Counted from the first letter of the stretch, positions 54,094 to 61,367 are shown. The stretch is DNA of 61,367 bases from Candidatus Eisenbacteria bacterium (GCA_005893305.1 VBOZ01000028.1:1-61367), one strand, 5' to 3'. Program-made: numbers and translations. Notes: generated from the letters alone by a model not told the origin.

Positions 54094-55812
54094 CTACCGG
54101 ATCTGAATGTCGCGCAGCTTCAGCTGGAGCCGCGCCCGGTTTTGCCAGACGTTGATCGTCGGGACGAACGCGATCGACACCCGGCCCATGTCCGACTGGA
54201 TCGGACCGGCGAAGTGCCCCATCCCGAACCCGATGCAGTCGATCTCGCGGCCGTTCTGCCTGAGGCTCAGCTTCAGGTGGTTCCGGCTCACCACCATGGG
54301 CGGCGACGCGAGGCGGACGTTGTCGGCCACGAAGAGCGGCTCGGCATTCCCGATTCCGAACGGGGAGAGACGGTCGAGGAACTCGACGAGCTCCTCGTTG
54401 CAGTCGTCGAGCGAGAGCGGGCCGTCGATCGAGAGCTTCGGGATGAAGTCATCCGCCTGAAGCCGGGCCGCCACCACGCCGCAGAGCTTCTCCCGAAGCT
54501 TCTCCATGTGCTCCGCCCGGACCGTGAGACCGGCCGCGTAGCTGTGGCCGCCGAATCCGATCAGGTACTCCCGGCACTCTTGGAGCGCCTGGCAGACATC
54601 GAACCCGGGGATGCTTCGGGCCGAGCCCTTCCCCTCGTCCTCGTCCGCGGCGACGAGAATGGTCGGACGGTGGAATCGCTCCACGAGCCGCGACGCGACG
54701 ATCCCCAGCACGCCGGGGTGCCAGCGATCGGACCAGAGGACGATCGCCGGCGGGAGATTCGGCCCCAGCCGTCGGAGCTGCTCCAGCGCGTCCTCGAGCG
54801 TCTGCTCGTCGATCTTTTTCCGGTTCGTGTTGTCCTCTTCCAGACTCTCCGCGATGATCGTGGCCTCCTGCGGCTCGGTCGAGAGGAGGAGCCGCACGCC
54901 GCTCTCCGCGTTCCCAAGCCGGCCGGCCGCGTTGATGCGCGGCGCGAGGATATAGGCGACGTGACCGCTCTCGACCCGACGCGCCTTGAGCCCCGCCACT
55001 TCCTTGAGCGCCACGATGCCCGGCTTTGTCGAGGTGCAGATCTGGTCCAATCCGATCTTCGCGAAGATCCGGTTCTCTCCCCGAAGCGGAACGACGTCCG
55101 CGATCGTGCCGAGCGCGACCAGGTCCAGGTGCTCCTTGACGAACGACTCGGGCAAAGCGCCGGGCCTCGACGCGACCAGGCCCTGGACCAGCTTGAGCAC
55201 GACGCCGACGCCCGAGAGCTCCTTGAACGCGTACGGGCAATCCTTCCGCTTCGGGTTCAGGACCGCCGCGGCCGCGGGGATCTCGCCGAGCGGCTCGTGG
55301 TGATCGGTGACGATGACCTCGATGCCGTGCTGGCGGGCCAGCTCCACCTCCGCGGTCGCGGTGATGCCGCAGTCGGCGGTGATCACGAGCTTTGTTCGCC
55401 GCTTCCGCGCCACGTCGACCCCGCGCACCGAGAAGCCGTAGCCGTCCCGGATCCGGTCGGGAATGAAGTAGGTGACCTTGGCCCCGAGGCGTGTCAAAGC
55501 GGACGTTAGGAGCGAGGTCGCGGTGATCCCATCGACGTCGTAGTCGCCGTAGACGAGCATCGCCTCCCGCTCATCCACCGCCTTCCAGATCCGATTCACG
55601 GCCAAGTCCATATCTCGCATCGTAAATGAATCCAATAACTTGCCTAGAGATGGTTGAAGAAACTCTTGAACCTCGAGCGTGGTGCCGAATCCTCGGTTCG
55701 CGAGGAGGGAAGCAAAGGTGTGGGAGAAGCCAAGCTCCGCGGCGAGCTTTACGGCGAGCTCAGGCGCAGCAGGGCTACGGAGCACCCACGTCTTGGGCGT
55801 GGAGGCAGGCAC
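54094..55812 (-). CDS. recJ: single-stranded-DNA exonuclease RecJ
   Basis: 572 residues, the family's usual size. DHH-domain motifs VYGDYDVDGITATSLL, ITADCGI and IVTDHHEPLGEIPAAAAVLN, DHHA1 (GFGGHSYAAGL) and a C-terminal OB-like part. 5'-3' exonuclease in recombination and mismatch repair. The longer open frame upstream has no homology; the GTG at 55812 has AAGGGA six bases ahead and gives the expected length. Confidence 0.94.
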   Translation of the reverse strand: MPASTPKTWVLRSPAAPELAVKLAAELGFSHTFASLLANRGFGTTLEVQEFLQPSLGKLLDSFTMRDMDLAVNRIWKAVDEREAMLVYGDYDVDGITATSLLTSALTRLGAKVTYFIPDRIRDGYGFSVRGVDVARKRRTKLVITADCGITATAEVELARQHGIEVIVTDHHEPLGEIPAAAAVLNPKRKDCPYAFKELSGVGVVLKLVQGLVASRPGALPESFVKEHLDLVALGTIADVVPLRGENRIFAKIGLDQICTSTKPGIVALKEVAGLKARRVESGHVAYILAPRINAAGRLGNAESGVRLLLSTEPQEATIIAESLEEDNTNRKKIDEQTLEDALEQLRRLGPNLPPAIVLWSDRWHPGVLGIVASRLVERFHRPTILVAADEDEGKGSARSIPGFDVCQALQECREYLIGFGGHSYAAGLTVRAEHMEKLREKLCGVVAARLQADDFIPKLSIDGPLSLDDCNEELVEFLDRLSPFGIGNAEPLFVADNVRLASPPMVVSRNHLKLSLRQNGREIDCIGFGMGHFAGPIQSDMGRVSIAFVPTINVWQNRARLQLKLRDIQIR

Positions 55813-55858
55813 GGACAATCCCTTCGTTGGAGGCGCGTGGAACGGCGGAATTCCCTTG

Positions 55859-55887
55859 AGGCTAACACCTTGAAAAATCAGGGTCAA
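55859..55887 (-). promoter_or_regulatory. sigma-70 promoter for recJ-rel-dtd-maf-mtnA
   Basis: Minus-strand TTGACC (55882-55887) and TAGCCT (55859-55864) with 17 bases between. Transcription would start near 55852, 40 bases before the recJ GTG. The -10 box is only a moderate match. Confidence 0.55.
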
Positions 55888-55910
55888 GGCGTGGTGCAGG
55901 GACCGGATTG

Positions 55911-56420
55911 TTACGAGAGCTTGTAGCCGATCTTCCGGACGAAATCGCGGCGCGCCCTCGCCTGAGCGTCGTCCTCCACGCCGAGGGGCCGCGATCCGTC
56001 CATCACTCCCAGGACGGCTCCCTGGTCCCCGTCGCGCGCGACCACGGCCTGCACCGGATTCGCGGTGGCGCAGTGGATCGACACGACCTCGACACAGGCG
56101 CGAACGTCGCGGAGGAGATTGATCGGGAACGCCGCCTTGAGAAAGATCAGGAAGGTGTGCCCACACGCGATCTTCCCAAGCTCGTTCTCCGCCGCGACCG
56201 TAAGCTCGTCGTCGTTCCCCTCGCTCCGGATCAGCCTCGGGCCCGACGCTTCCGAAAAGGCGACGCCGAAGCGCGCGCCCGGGACCGAGTTGATCACCGT
56301 CTCGTAGAGATCCTCGGCGGTCTTGATGAAGTGCGCGTGGCCCAGGATCAGGTTCGCGTCCGCGGGGGTCTCGATCCGCACGAGCTCGAGGGAGGGTGTC
56401 ACGATCGTCGAAGCCTCCAC
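55911..56420 (-). CDS. adenosine-specific-kinase-like protein (DUF355 family)
   Basis: 169 residues matching the family annotated as adenosine-specific kinase: LILGHAHFIKTAEDLYETVI, GARFGVAFSEASGPRL, GCGHTFLIFLK-like ACGHTFLIFL, HCATANPVQAVVA and GAVLGVMDGSRPLGVEDD. The biochemical role rests on archaeal work and is weakly established. The GTG at 56420 follows the SDR stop by one base; a GTG at 56402 with GGAGG 11 bases upstream is an alternative start. Confidence 0.85.
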   Translation of the reverse strand: MEASTIVTPSLELVRIETPADANLILGHAHFIKTAEDLYETVINSVPGARFGVAFSEASGPRLIRSEGNDDELTVAAENELGKIACGHTFLIFLKAAFPINLLRDVRACVEVVSIHCATANPVQAVVARDGDQGAVLGVMDGSRPLGVEDDAQARARRDFVRKIGYKLS

Positions 56421-56421
56421 G

Positions 56422-57153
56422 TCAGATCAGATATCCGCCCGAAACCGCCAGCGCGGCTCCGGTTATGTAGCTCGACTCCTCCGCCAGAAGAAAGAGCGCG
56501 GCGCGCGCGATCTCGTTCGGAGTTCCAAGTCGTCGGGCCGGAATCTTCCGCGCGAGCGCGGCCGCCCGCTTCACCGCGATCCCTGTGCGGATGATTCCCG
56601 GCAGGATCACGTTCACCGTGATGCCGTGCGGCGCCTCCTCGTGAGCCACGCTCCTCGCGAGGGAGAGGAGCGCCGTCTTGGCGGCGCGATAGGCGTGGGC
56701 GCGCGGGGCCGAGCGGATCGCGTCGGCCCCCGCCACGCCGAAGAGCAGAATCCGGCCGTACCGCCTGCGCCGCATTCCCGGGAGCGCCTCCTGCATCGCG
56801 ATCAGCGGAACGGTCACGTTCGACTGGATCAGCGCCTCCCACCGCTCCGCGGTGAGCCGGGCCATCGGCCCTTCCCAGTAATCCCCCGCCGCGACGACGA
56901 GGAGATCCGGCGCGGCCGCGCCGCGCCCCGCCGCCTGTCGGAGGAGGGCCCGCATCCGGGGCGGGCGCCCTGCGTCCGCGCGTACCGTGCGGAGCGGAAG
57001 TCCCCGGGCGCGGGCGATCGCTCCGACCTCTGCGAGGGCGGTCTTGCTCCGCCCGACGGCGAGGACGGAGGCCCCCGCGCGAGAGAGCGCCAGCGCCACC
57101 GCGCGGCCGAGGCCGCGTGACCCGCCGATGACCAGGGCGGATCGGCCCGCCAC
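56422..57153 (-). CDS. short-chain dehydrogenase/reductase
   Basis: 243 residues from the GTG at 57153: GGSRGLGRAVALALSRAG at the N-terminus, VVAAGDYW replacing the NNAG motif, YRAAKTALLSLARSV with catalytic Tyr-Lys, and the SSYITGAALAVSGGYLI C-terminus typical of FabG-like SDRs. Substrate unknown. The promoter at 57200-57227 would start transcription near 57193, so this GTG has a leader of about 40 bases; a TTG at 57192 would be leaderless and is less likely. Forms a two-gene unit with the adenosine-specific-kinase-like gene. Confidence 0.87.
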   Translation of the reverse strand: MAGRSALVIGGSRGLGRAVALALSRAGASVLAVGRSKTALAEVGAIARARGLPLRTVRADAGRPPRMRALLRQAAGRGAAAPDLLVVAAGDYWEGPMARLTAERWEALIQSNVTVPLIAMQEALPGMRRRRYGRILLFGVAGADAIRSAPRAHAYRAAKTALLSLARSVAHEEAPHGITVNVILPGIIRTGIAVKRAAALARKIPARRLGTPNEIARAALFLLAEESSYITGAALAVSGGYLI

Positions 57154-57176
57154 TCCCCCGGCGTCCGGGCCGAAGC

Positions 57177-57204
57177 TTGAGCGATCGTCCAAGTGTGCTA
57201 CTAT
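57177..57204 (+). promoter_or_regulatory. sigma-70 promoter, rightward, overlapping
   Basis: TTGAGC (57177-57182), 16 bases, then TACTAT (57199-57204). Its -10 shares five bases with the -10 of the leftward promoter on the other strand. Transcription would start near 57211 and lead into 57250-59332. Confidence 0.6.
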
Positions 57205-57227
57205 AGGACGCTTCGACGCCAAGTCAA
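57200..57227 (-). promoter_or_regulatory. sigma-70 promoter, leftward, for SDR unit
   Basis: Minus-strand TTGACT (57222-57227) and TATAGT (57200-57205) with a 16-base spacer. Expected start near 57193. Confidence 0.7.
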
Positions 57228-57249
57228 TCGGACCCCCCAAGGAATCGCG

Positions 57250-57588
57250 ATGAACGACCAGCGCTGGGAAGAGGTGCTCCGCCGCCTCGACAAGCTTTTC
57301 GGCGACCTCGAGTTCGACGAAGTCGAGGACGAGGAAACCCACGCGGTGACCGAAACGGCCGTCTGGTCCGGCCCGCAGGGAAAGATGAAGCTCGCCCGCA
57401 CGACCCGCCCCCTCGTCGTGGACAAGAAGACCCACTTCTCCAGCCGCGTCGGGGGCGGCACCCACGTCGAGTACATCTACTCGAAGACCGAGACCACGAG
57501 CAGGGTTCGACTCTTCCGCTGGAAGGAAGCTCTCGCGGATTGGGAAGAGATCGACGCGGCCGAGCTCGGCGTTCCCACCGCGCGCTAG
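57250..57588 (+). CDS. conserved small protein of unknown function
   Basis: 112 residues, acidic, no signal or membrane segment. N-terminal helix (MNDQRWEEVLRRLDKLFGDL), then alternating beta strands with WSGPQGKMKLARTTRPLVVD and VEYIYSKTETTSRVRLFRWK. Not a family I can name. The ATG at 57250 has AAGGA five bases upstream; the frame opens 19 codons earlier but without homology-like content. Six bases separate it from glpX, so it is co-expressed with it. Confidence 0.85.
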   Translation: MNDQRWEEVLRRLDKLFGDLEFDEVEDEETHAVTETAVWSGPQGKMKLARTTRPLVVDKKTHFSSRVGGGTHVEYIYSKTETTSRVRLFRWKEALADWEEIDAAELGVPTAR

Positions 57589-57594
57589 GCTCCG

Positions 57595-58590
57595 ATGGAT
57601 CGCCACGTCGGCCTGGATCTCGTCCGCATTACCGAATCGGCCGGCCTCGCGTGCGCCCGCTGGATGGGGCGCGGCGACAAGAACGCCGCGGACCAGGCCG
57701 CCGTCACCGCGATGCGGAAGGCGTTCGACAACGTCGACATCCGCGGCACCGTCGTGATCGGCGAAGGCGAGCGCGACGAAGCGCCGATGCTCTACATCGG
57801 CGAGCAGGTCGGCTCGGGCTGGGGTCCCGAGGTGGACATCGCGCTCGACCCTCTGGAGTGCACCAATTCGGTCGCCTACGGCAGGCCGAACGCCATGTCC
57901 GTGATCGCGCTCGCGGCGCGCGGCCACTTCCTCCATGCCCCCGACACGTACATGGAGAAGATCGCCGTCGGTCCCAAGGCGAAGGACGCGATCGACCTCG
58001 CCCGCCCCATCGAGGAGAACCTCGAGGCCGTCGCGGCCGCCAAGGGCTACCACTTGGACGACCTGACCGTGGTCGTGCTCGACCGCCCGCGGCACGAAGA
58101 GCTGATCCATCGCATCCGGCGGACCGGAGCGCGCATCCACCTGATTCCCGACGGCGACGTGTCGGCCGCGATCGCGACCGCGCTCGATTCGACCGGGGTG
58201 GACGTGCTCGTGGGAATCGGCGGAGCCCCCGAGGGCGTCCTCGCCGCGGCCGCGCTCCGCTGCCTCGGCGGAGCCATCCAGGGCCGCCTCCTCTTTCAGA
58301 ACGACGAGGAGCGCGCTCGCGCGAAGACCATGGGGGTTTCGGACTTCGATCGGATCTACAGCGAGACCGACCTGGCCCGCGGCGACTCGATCATCTTCGC
58401 CGCGACTGGCGTCACCGACGGCGACATGCTCGACGGCGTCCGCTTCTTCGGAGAGGGCGCAGAGACCCATTCGATGGTCATGCGCGTGAAGAGCGGCACC
58501 GTCCGCACGATCCAGACGAAGTACCGATACTCCCACGACTCGGAAGCCGTGCTACCCGATCTCTCACGTGCCACGTCCACCCGCGGCTGA
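57595..58590 (+). CDS. glpX: fructose-1,6-bisphosphatase class II (GlpX)
   Basis: 331 residues. IRGTVVIGEGERDEAPMLYI carries the first acidic metal set and the second lies in LDPLECTNS (about 84-92), where nearly all GlpX proteins have E-G-T; a cysteine replaces the glycine. KAKDAIDLARPIEENLEAVA and GGAPEGVLAAAALRCLGG follow as expected. Gluconeogenic phosphatase, possibly with sedoheptulose-bisphosphatase activity. The transketolase gene at the right end is a plausible pathway partner. Overlaps the deacetylase gene by 23 bases. Confidence 0.94.
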   Translation: MDRHVGLDLVRITESAGLACARWMGRGDKNAADQAAVTAMRKAFDNVDIRGTVVIGEGERDEAPMLYIGEQVGSGWGPEVDIALDPLECTNSVAYGRPNAMSVIALAARGHFLHAPDTYMEKIAVGPKAKDAIDLARPIEENLEAVAAAKGYHLDDLTVVVLDRPRHEELIHRIRRTGARIHLIPDGDVSAAIATALDSTGVDVLVGIGGAPEGVLAAAALRCLGGAIQGRLLFQNDEERARAKTMGVSDFDRIYSETDLARGDSIIFAATGVTDGDMLDGVRFFGEGAETHSMVMRVKSGTVRTIQTKYRYSHDSEAVLPDLSRATSTRG

Positions 58591-59332
58591 CAAGCCGCTC
58601 GACCTGCTCGCGATCGGGGCCCACCCCGACGACGTCGACATCAGCTGCGGCGGCACGCTCGCCCTGGCAGCCGCGCAAGGCTACGCGGTCGGAATCCTCG
58701 ATCTCACTCGGGGAGAGATGGGCACCAACGGAACGCCGGAAATGCGCGCGTCCGAGGCCGCAGAGGCAGCGCGCATTCTCGGGGCGGCCGGCCGCTGGAA
58801 CGCAGGGCTCCCGGACGGCGGGATCCGGTCTCAGGATCCGGAACAGGAGCGCCGCCTCGTCGAGCAACTCCGGCAGCTACGCCCCGCGATCCTTCTGACC
58901 CACTTTCCGCAAGATCGCCACCCCGACCACGTGCAGGCCTCGCTGATCTCGGAGCGCGCCTCGTATCTCGCGGGTCTCGCCCGTTACAAGGCGGACGGCG
59001 AGCCGTTCCGCCCGGCAGCTCGCTTCCACTACGCCTCGCGCGTCGGGTTCAACCCCACGCTCGTCATCGACGTCACGGAGATGTGGGAGAAGAAACGGTT
59101 GGCGATGCTCGCGCACAAGAGCCAGGTCACGCAGGAGGTCCCCGGAGTGGCCCCCACCCAGCTCAATCAGCCCGACTTTCTCGAGCGGATCGAATCGCGC
59201 ATGCGGCACTACGGAGGAATGATCGGGGTCCGCTACGGCGAGCCCTTCTTCTCCGACGCCCCGATGGGCGCCCGCTCCCTCGCCCCGATCTTCGGCGCCC
59301 CCCGCCCCGTTCCCGGGGCGTTTACGGGCTGA
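58568..59332 (+). CDS. PIG-L family deacetylase, BshB1-like
   Basis: 254 residues. LDLLAIGAHPDDVDISCGGT carries the zinc-binding HPDD (about 19-22), followed by LTRGEMGTNGTPE and the third ligand in HFPQDRHPDHVQAS. The pattern is that of BshB1, which deacetylates GlcNAc-malate in bacillithiol synthesis. The residue after HPDDV is Asp here where BshB1 has Glu. No bshA or bshC is in the window, so the pathway is not proven. Starts inside the glpX 3' end. Confidence 0.88.
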   Translation: MPRPPAADKPLDLLAIGAHPDDVDISCGGTLALAAAQGYAVGILDLTRGEMGTNGTPEMRASEAAEAARILGAAGRWNAGLPDGGIRSQDPEQERRLVEQLRQLRPAILLTHFPQDRHPDHVQASLISERASYLAGLARYKADGEPFRPAARFHYASRVGFNPTLVIDVTEMWEKKRLAMLAHKSQVTQEVPGVAPTQLNQPDFLERIESRMRHYGGMIGVRYGEPFFSDAPMGARSLAPIFGAPRPVPGAFTG

Positions 59333-59346
59333 CGGGCACCGACCAC

Positions 59347-59553
59347 ACGGTCTCGGGGCGTCAGCGAGATCCAACCTACGGGCGCTTTGCTTGCTCGCGG
59401 GGGAGCGGGGCGAGATGCCCGGGCGCGAGTTGAGCCGCGAGACCTTCGAGGCAGCCTCGCATAGTTTGGCCACCGGGCCTATCGCCCCACTCCCTTTTTC
59501 CGCTCGCTGCGCAGGCGCCCTGCGGTTGGATCCCGCTGACGTCCTAGGACCGC
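59347..59553. repeat. 207-bp self-complementary repeat, copy 1
   Basis: Near-identical in inverted orientation to 60310-60518, with exact blocks of about 50, 39 and 29 bases by hand alignment. The element is itself an imperfect palindrome: its two ends (GATCCAACC...GGGCGC and its reverse complement) pair over about 40 bases with roughly three quarters matching. Begins 15 bases after the BshB1-like stop. An open frame inside (from 59391) is conserved between copies, but amino-acid-changing differences outweigh silent ones, so it is probably not a gene. Confidence 0.85.
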
Positions 59554-59665
59554 TGCTTCGAGCTACATTTCACAACGCGCCGTCGATCTCCGACGACAGA
59601 GTGCTGTGGCGGCACCGAGTCGGTGGTGTCACAATCGGCGCGTAGCCCCTGCCGGAGGCTGACCC

Positions 59666-60307
59666 ATGCGCACACGACTCGCGATCACTCTCCTCCTTGG
59701 ACTCGCGACCTCGGGGCAAGCAATGGCTTCCCCGGAGACAGCCGCCGACATCCCTACGAGTCCGCCCCTATCACCCGACCATGTCTTGAAGAGCGATACG
59801 CTGGGCTGCGTCCTCACCGTTGAGCCCATCAGTCAAATGTACAGAATTCCAACGATCACGGTCGCGCTCACCAACCAAACCCGCTCCGACATCTATCTTG
59901 TCGGCAGCCTCGACGGCTCGGACAGCAAGTGGCGATACCCTCACTGCTACTTCGATGTGATTGGCCCCGACGGCAAACCGGTATCCGGTGCGTGGGTTCT
60001 CTGCCCGAGCGTCAACCCACTGGAGGGGAGGGACTTCGTTCGGGTGCCGCCCGGCGGCACGTTCGACCCTTACCATGGGGGAGCAGGGTACCCGTTCTTC
60101 GCCGCGCACCAGATCTCACCCTACACATTTCGGGTTCCAGGCAAATACCGGATACGATTCTTCTACTCCACCGCCAGCGAGGTCATGGCCGACTGGGCAT
60201 GGGATGGGCGAGAGGGACTGACCGAAAAGTTCAGCCTCGTACCCAAGGTGGAGGTGTCGAGCAACGAGGTTGTAGTCGAGGTGGCCCCACCGAGCGAGCT
60301 GCGGTAG
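59666..60307 (+). CDS. exported protein of unknown function, cargo of the repeat pair
   Basis: 213 residues. Signal peptide (RLAITLLLGLATSGQAMA, cleavage near residue 20), then a beta-rich region with IPTITVALTNQTRSDIYLVG, YFDVIGPDGKPVSGAW and YTFRVPGKYRIRFFYS, resembling an immunoglobulin-like sandwich. Two cysteines beyond the signal could form a disulfide. No family recognised. Codon use is less GC-rich than the neighbours. GGAGG lies seven bases before the ATG. It stands alone between two inverted repeat copies, suggesting that gene and repeats arrived together. Confidence 0.8.
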   Translation: MRTRLAITLLLGLATSGQAMASPETAADIPTSPPLSPDHVLKSDTLGCVLTVEPISQMYRIPTITVALTNQTRSDIYLVGSLDGSDSKWRYPHCYFDVIGPDGKPVSGAWVLCPSVNPLEGRDFVRVPPGGTFDPYHGGAGYPFFAAHQISPYTFRVPGKYRIRFFYSTASEVMADWAWDGREGLTEKFSLVPKVEVSSNEVVVEVAPPSELR

Positions 60308-60309
60308 AG

Positions 60310-60518
60310 GCGGTCCCGGGACGTCGGCCGGGATCCAACCGCAGGGCGCCTGCGCAGCGAGCGGAAAATGGGAGCGGGGCGATAGGCCCGGTGGCCAAAC
60401 TATGAGAGGTCGCCTGGAAGGAGTCCCGGCTCAACTCGCGCCCGGGCATCTCGCCCCGCTCCCCCGCGAGCAAGCACAGCGCCCGTAGGTTGGATCGCGG
60501 TTGATGTCCCGGGACCGC
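60310..60518. repeat. 208-bp self-complementary repeat, copy 2 (inverted)
   Basis: Reverse-complement partner of copy 1. The terminal arms 60310-60350 and 60478-60518 match at about 33 of 41 positions by hand, and an inner GGGAGCGGGGCGA pairs perfectly with its complement near the other side. It begins two bases after the cargo gene stop and ends 22 bases before the transketolase stop on the other strand, so it separates two converging genes and could fold into a long terminator-like hairpin for both. Confidence 0.85.
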
Positions 60519-60540
60519 TACTTCGATGCGCGTTTGCGCG

Positions 60541-61367
60541 CTAGCGCGCCTTCTTCCGCGCCAGCGCCCGATCCGCCGCCTTCACGATGTCCGGCGCTTT
60601 GATTCCGAACGCCGCCATCAGCTCGTCCTGCTTGCCCGACCTGCCGAACCGGTCGTGGACCGCGACCAGCTCCATCGGCACCGGGTGGAGGCGCACGACC
60701 GCTTCCGCCACCGCGCCCCCCAACCCTCCGTGGATCTGGTGCTCCTCCGCCGTGACGATGGCCCCGCATTCCCGCGCCGCCCGCTCGATCGCGTCCATGT
60801 CGAGCGGCTTGATCGTGTGCATGTTGATGACGCGCGCGCTGACGCCACGCTTCGCGAGCTCTTCGGCCGCGACCAAAGCTTCGTAGACCATCACCCCGCA
60901 TGCGATCAGCGCGATGTCCTTCCCTTCCCGCATGACGTTCGCCTTGCCCAGCGTGAACGGCGTCTCGGGACCGGTCACGACCGGCACCGGCTCGCGCCCA
61001 AAGCGGATGTAGTTGGGGTGGGGATCATCCGCCATCGCCACCGTCGCCTTCCGCGTCTCCCAGTAGTCGCACGGCACGATCATTCGCATGTTGGGAATGG
61101 AGCGGACGATCGCGATCTCCTCCATCGCCTGATGGGTCGCGCCGTCGGGGCCGACGCTGATCCCGCCGTGGGCGCCCCCGATCTTCACCGGCAGGTCGGT
61201 ATAGGCGACGGTCACCCGCATCTGGTCGGCACTCCGGCACGAGGCGAACGCGCCGTACGTCGCGAGGTATGGGATCTTGCCCACCGCCGCGAGGCCTGCC
61301 GCGACGCACATCATGTTCTGCTCGGCCACGCCCACCTGAAGGAAGCGGTCCGGAAACTTCTGGGCGA
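60541..61367 (-). CDS. transketolase, C-terminal subunit (partial)
   Basis: About 275 residues, 5' end cut by the window edge. VGVAEQNMMCVAAGLAAVGK and THQAMEEIAIVRSIPNMRMI are the pyrimidine-binding domain; GVSARVINMHTIKPLD and a final GRSGKQDELMAAFG-type region belong to the C-terminal domain. In many bacteria transketolase is split in two genes; the thiamine-diphosphate-binding N-terminal subunit would lie to the right. The frame is open through 61367 and the reading before VGVAEQ (KFPDRFLQ) is also conserved, so an internal start is not needed. Confidence 0.93.
   Translation of the reverse strand, partial: AQKFPDRFLQVGVAEQNMMCVAAGLAAVGKIPYLATYGAFASCRSADQMRVTVAYTDLPVKIGGAHGGISVGPDGATHQAMEEIAIVRSIPNMRMIVPCDYWETRKATVAMADDPHPNYIRFGREPVPVVTGPETPFTLGKANVMREGKDIALIACGVMVYEALVAAEELAKRGVSARVINMHTIKPLDMDAIERAARECGAIVTAEEHQIHGGLGGAVAEAVVRLHPVPMELVAVHDRFGRSGKQDELMAAFGIKAPDIVKAADRALARKKAR

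Noticed and set aside
54142-55509. 455-codon plus-strand frame opposite recJ
   Set aside because: Antisense shadow with charged low-complexity sequence.
56422-58536. 704-codon leftward frame ending in the SDR
   Set aside because: Most of it is antisense to glpX; only the last 243 codons match the SDR family.
59391-59645. small open frame inside repeat copy 1 (with a twin in copy 2)
   Set aside because: Between copies, codon differences often change the residue, and the frame follows the palindrome rather than any protein-like pattern.

Overview
The window is a GC-rich, gene-dense piece of a bacterial chromosome from a diderm (outer-membrane) organism. Evidence for the envelope type is BamA- and TamB-type outer-membrane machinery, an ADP-heptose/heptosyltransferase block, RseP, and an exported pentahaem cytochrome. 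A high-GC lineage of uncultivated FCB-like bacteria, such as Candidatus Eisenbacteria, would fit the mix of genes; this is an impression, not a classification. GC-rich codon use throughout produces long antisense shadow frames, which are left out.

Layout. (1) 1-892: a possible leftward gene cut by the edge, then a rightward TPR gene behind a textbook sigma-54 (-24/-12) promoter with an inverted repeat about 95 bases upstream of the predicted transcription start. (2) 57153 down to 916: an almost unbroken leftward series with mostly overlapping stop/start codons. In transcription order it holds an SDR enzyme and an adenosine-specific-kinase-like protein; recJ-rel-dtd-maf-mtnA; rplM-rpsI-rpsB-tsf-pyrH-frr-uppS-cdsA-dxr followed by hldE1/hldE2, two GT9 heptosyltransferases and three more glycosyltransferases; rseP-bamA-tamB-pcrA-gatCAB-purD-purE-tsaC; a low-molecular-weight phosphatase, ilvE, glyA and a full MoxR/Bat operon; and finally an SDR, a deoxyhypusine-synthase-like protein, a pentahaem cytochrome, a DegT aminotransferase, an AsmA-like protein and an ABC-2 exporter. 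Good sigma-70 promoters are visible at the heads of several of these transcription units. (3) 57250-59332: rightward conserved small gene, class II fructose-bisphosphatase (glpX) and a PIG-L/BshB1-like deacetylase, fired from a promoter that overlaps the divergent SDR promoter. (4) 59333-60540: two inverted copies of a roughly 208-bp self-complementary repeat flanking one compositionally atypical exported protein gene. (5) 60541-61367: the C-terminal transketolase subunit, leftward and cut by the right edge.

Most genes are housekeeping: translation factors and ribosomal proteins, isoprenoid/undecaprenyl and phospholipid precursors, LPS core heptose, outer-membrane assembly, tRNA amidation, purine synthesis and stringent response. 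The least explained items are the palindromic repeat pair with its cargo gene, the deoxyhypusine-synthase-like enzyme (bacteria lack eIF5A), the sigma-54 TPR gene, the overlapping divergent promoter pair, and a DPLECT variant of the GlpX metal-site motif. No tRNA, rRNA, CRISPR array, transposase or integrase was seen.
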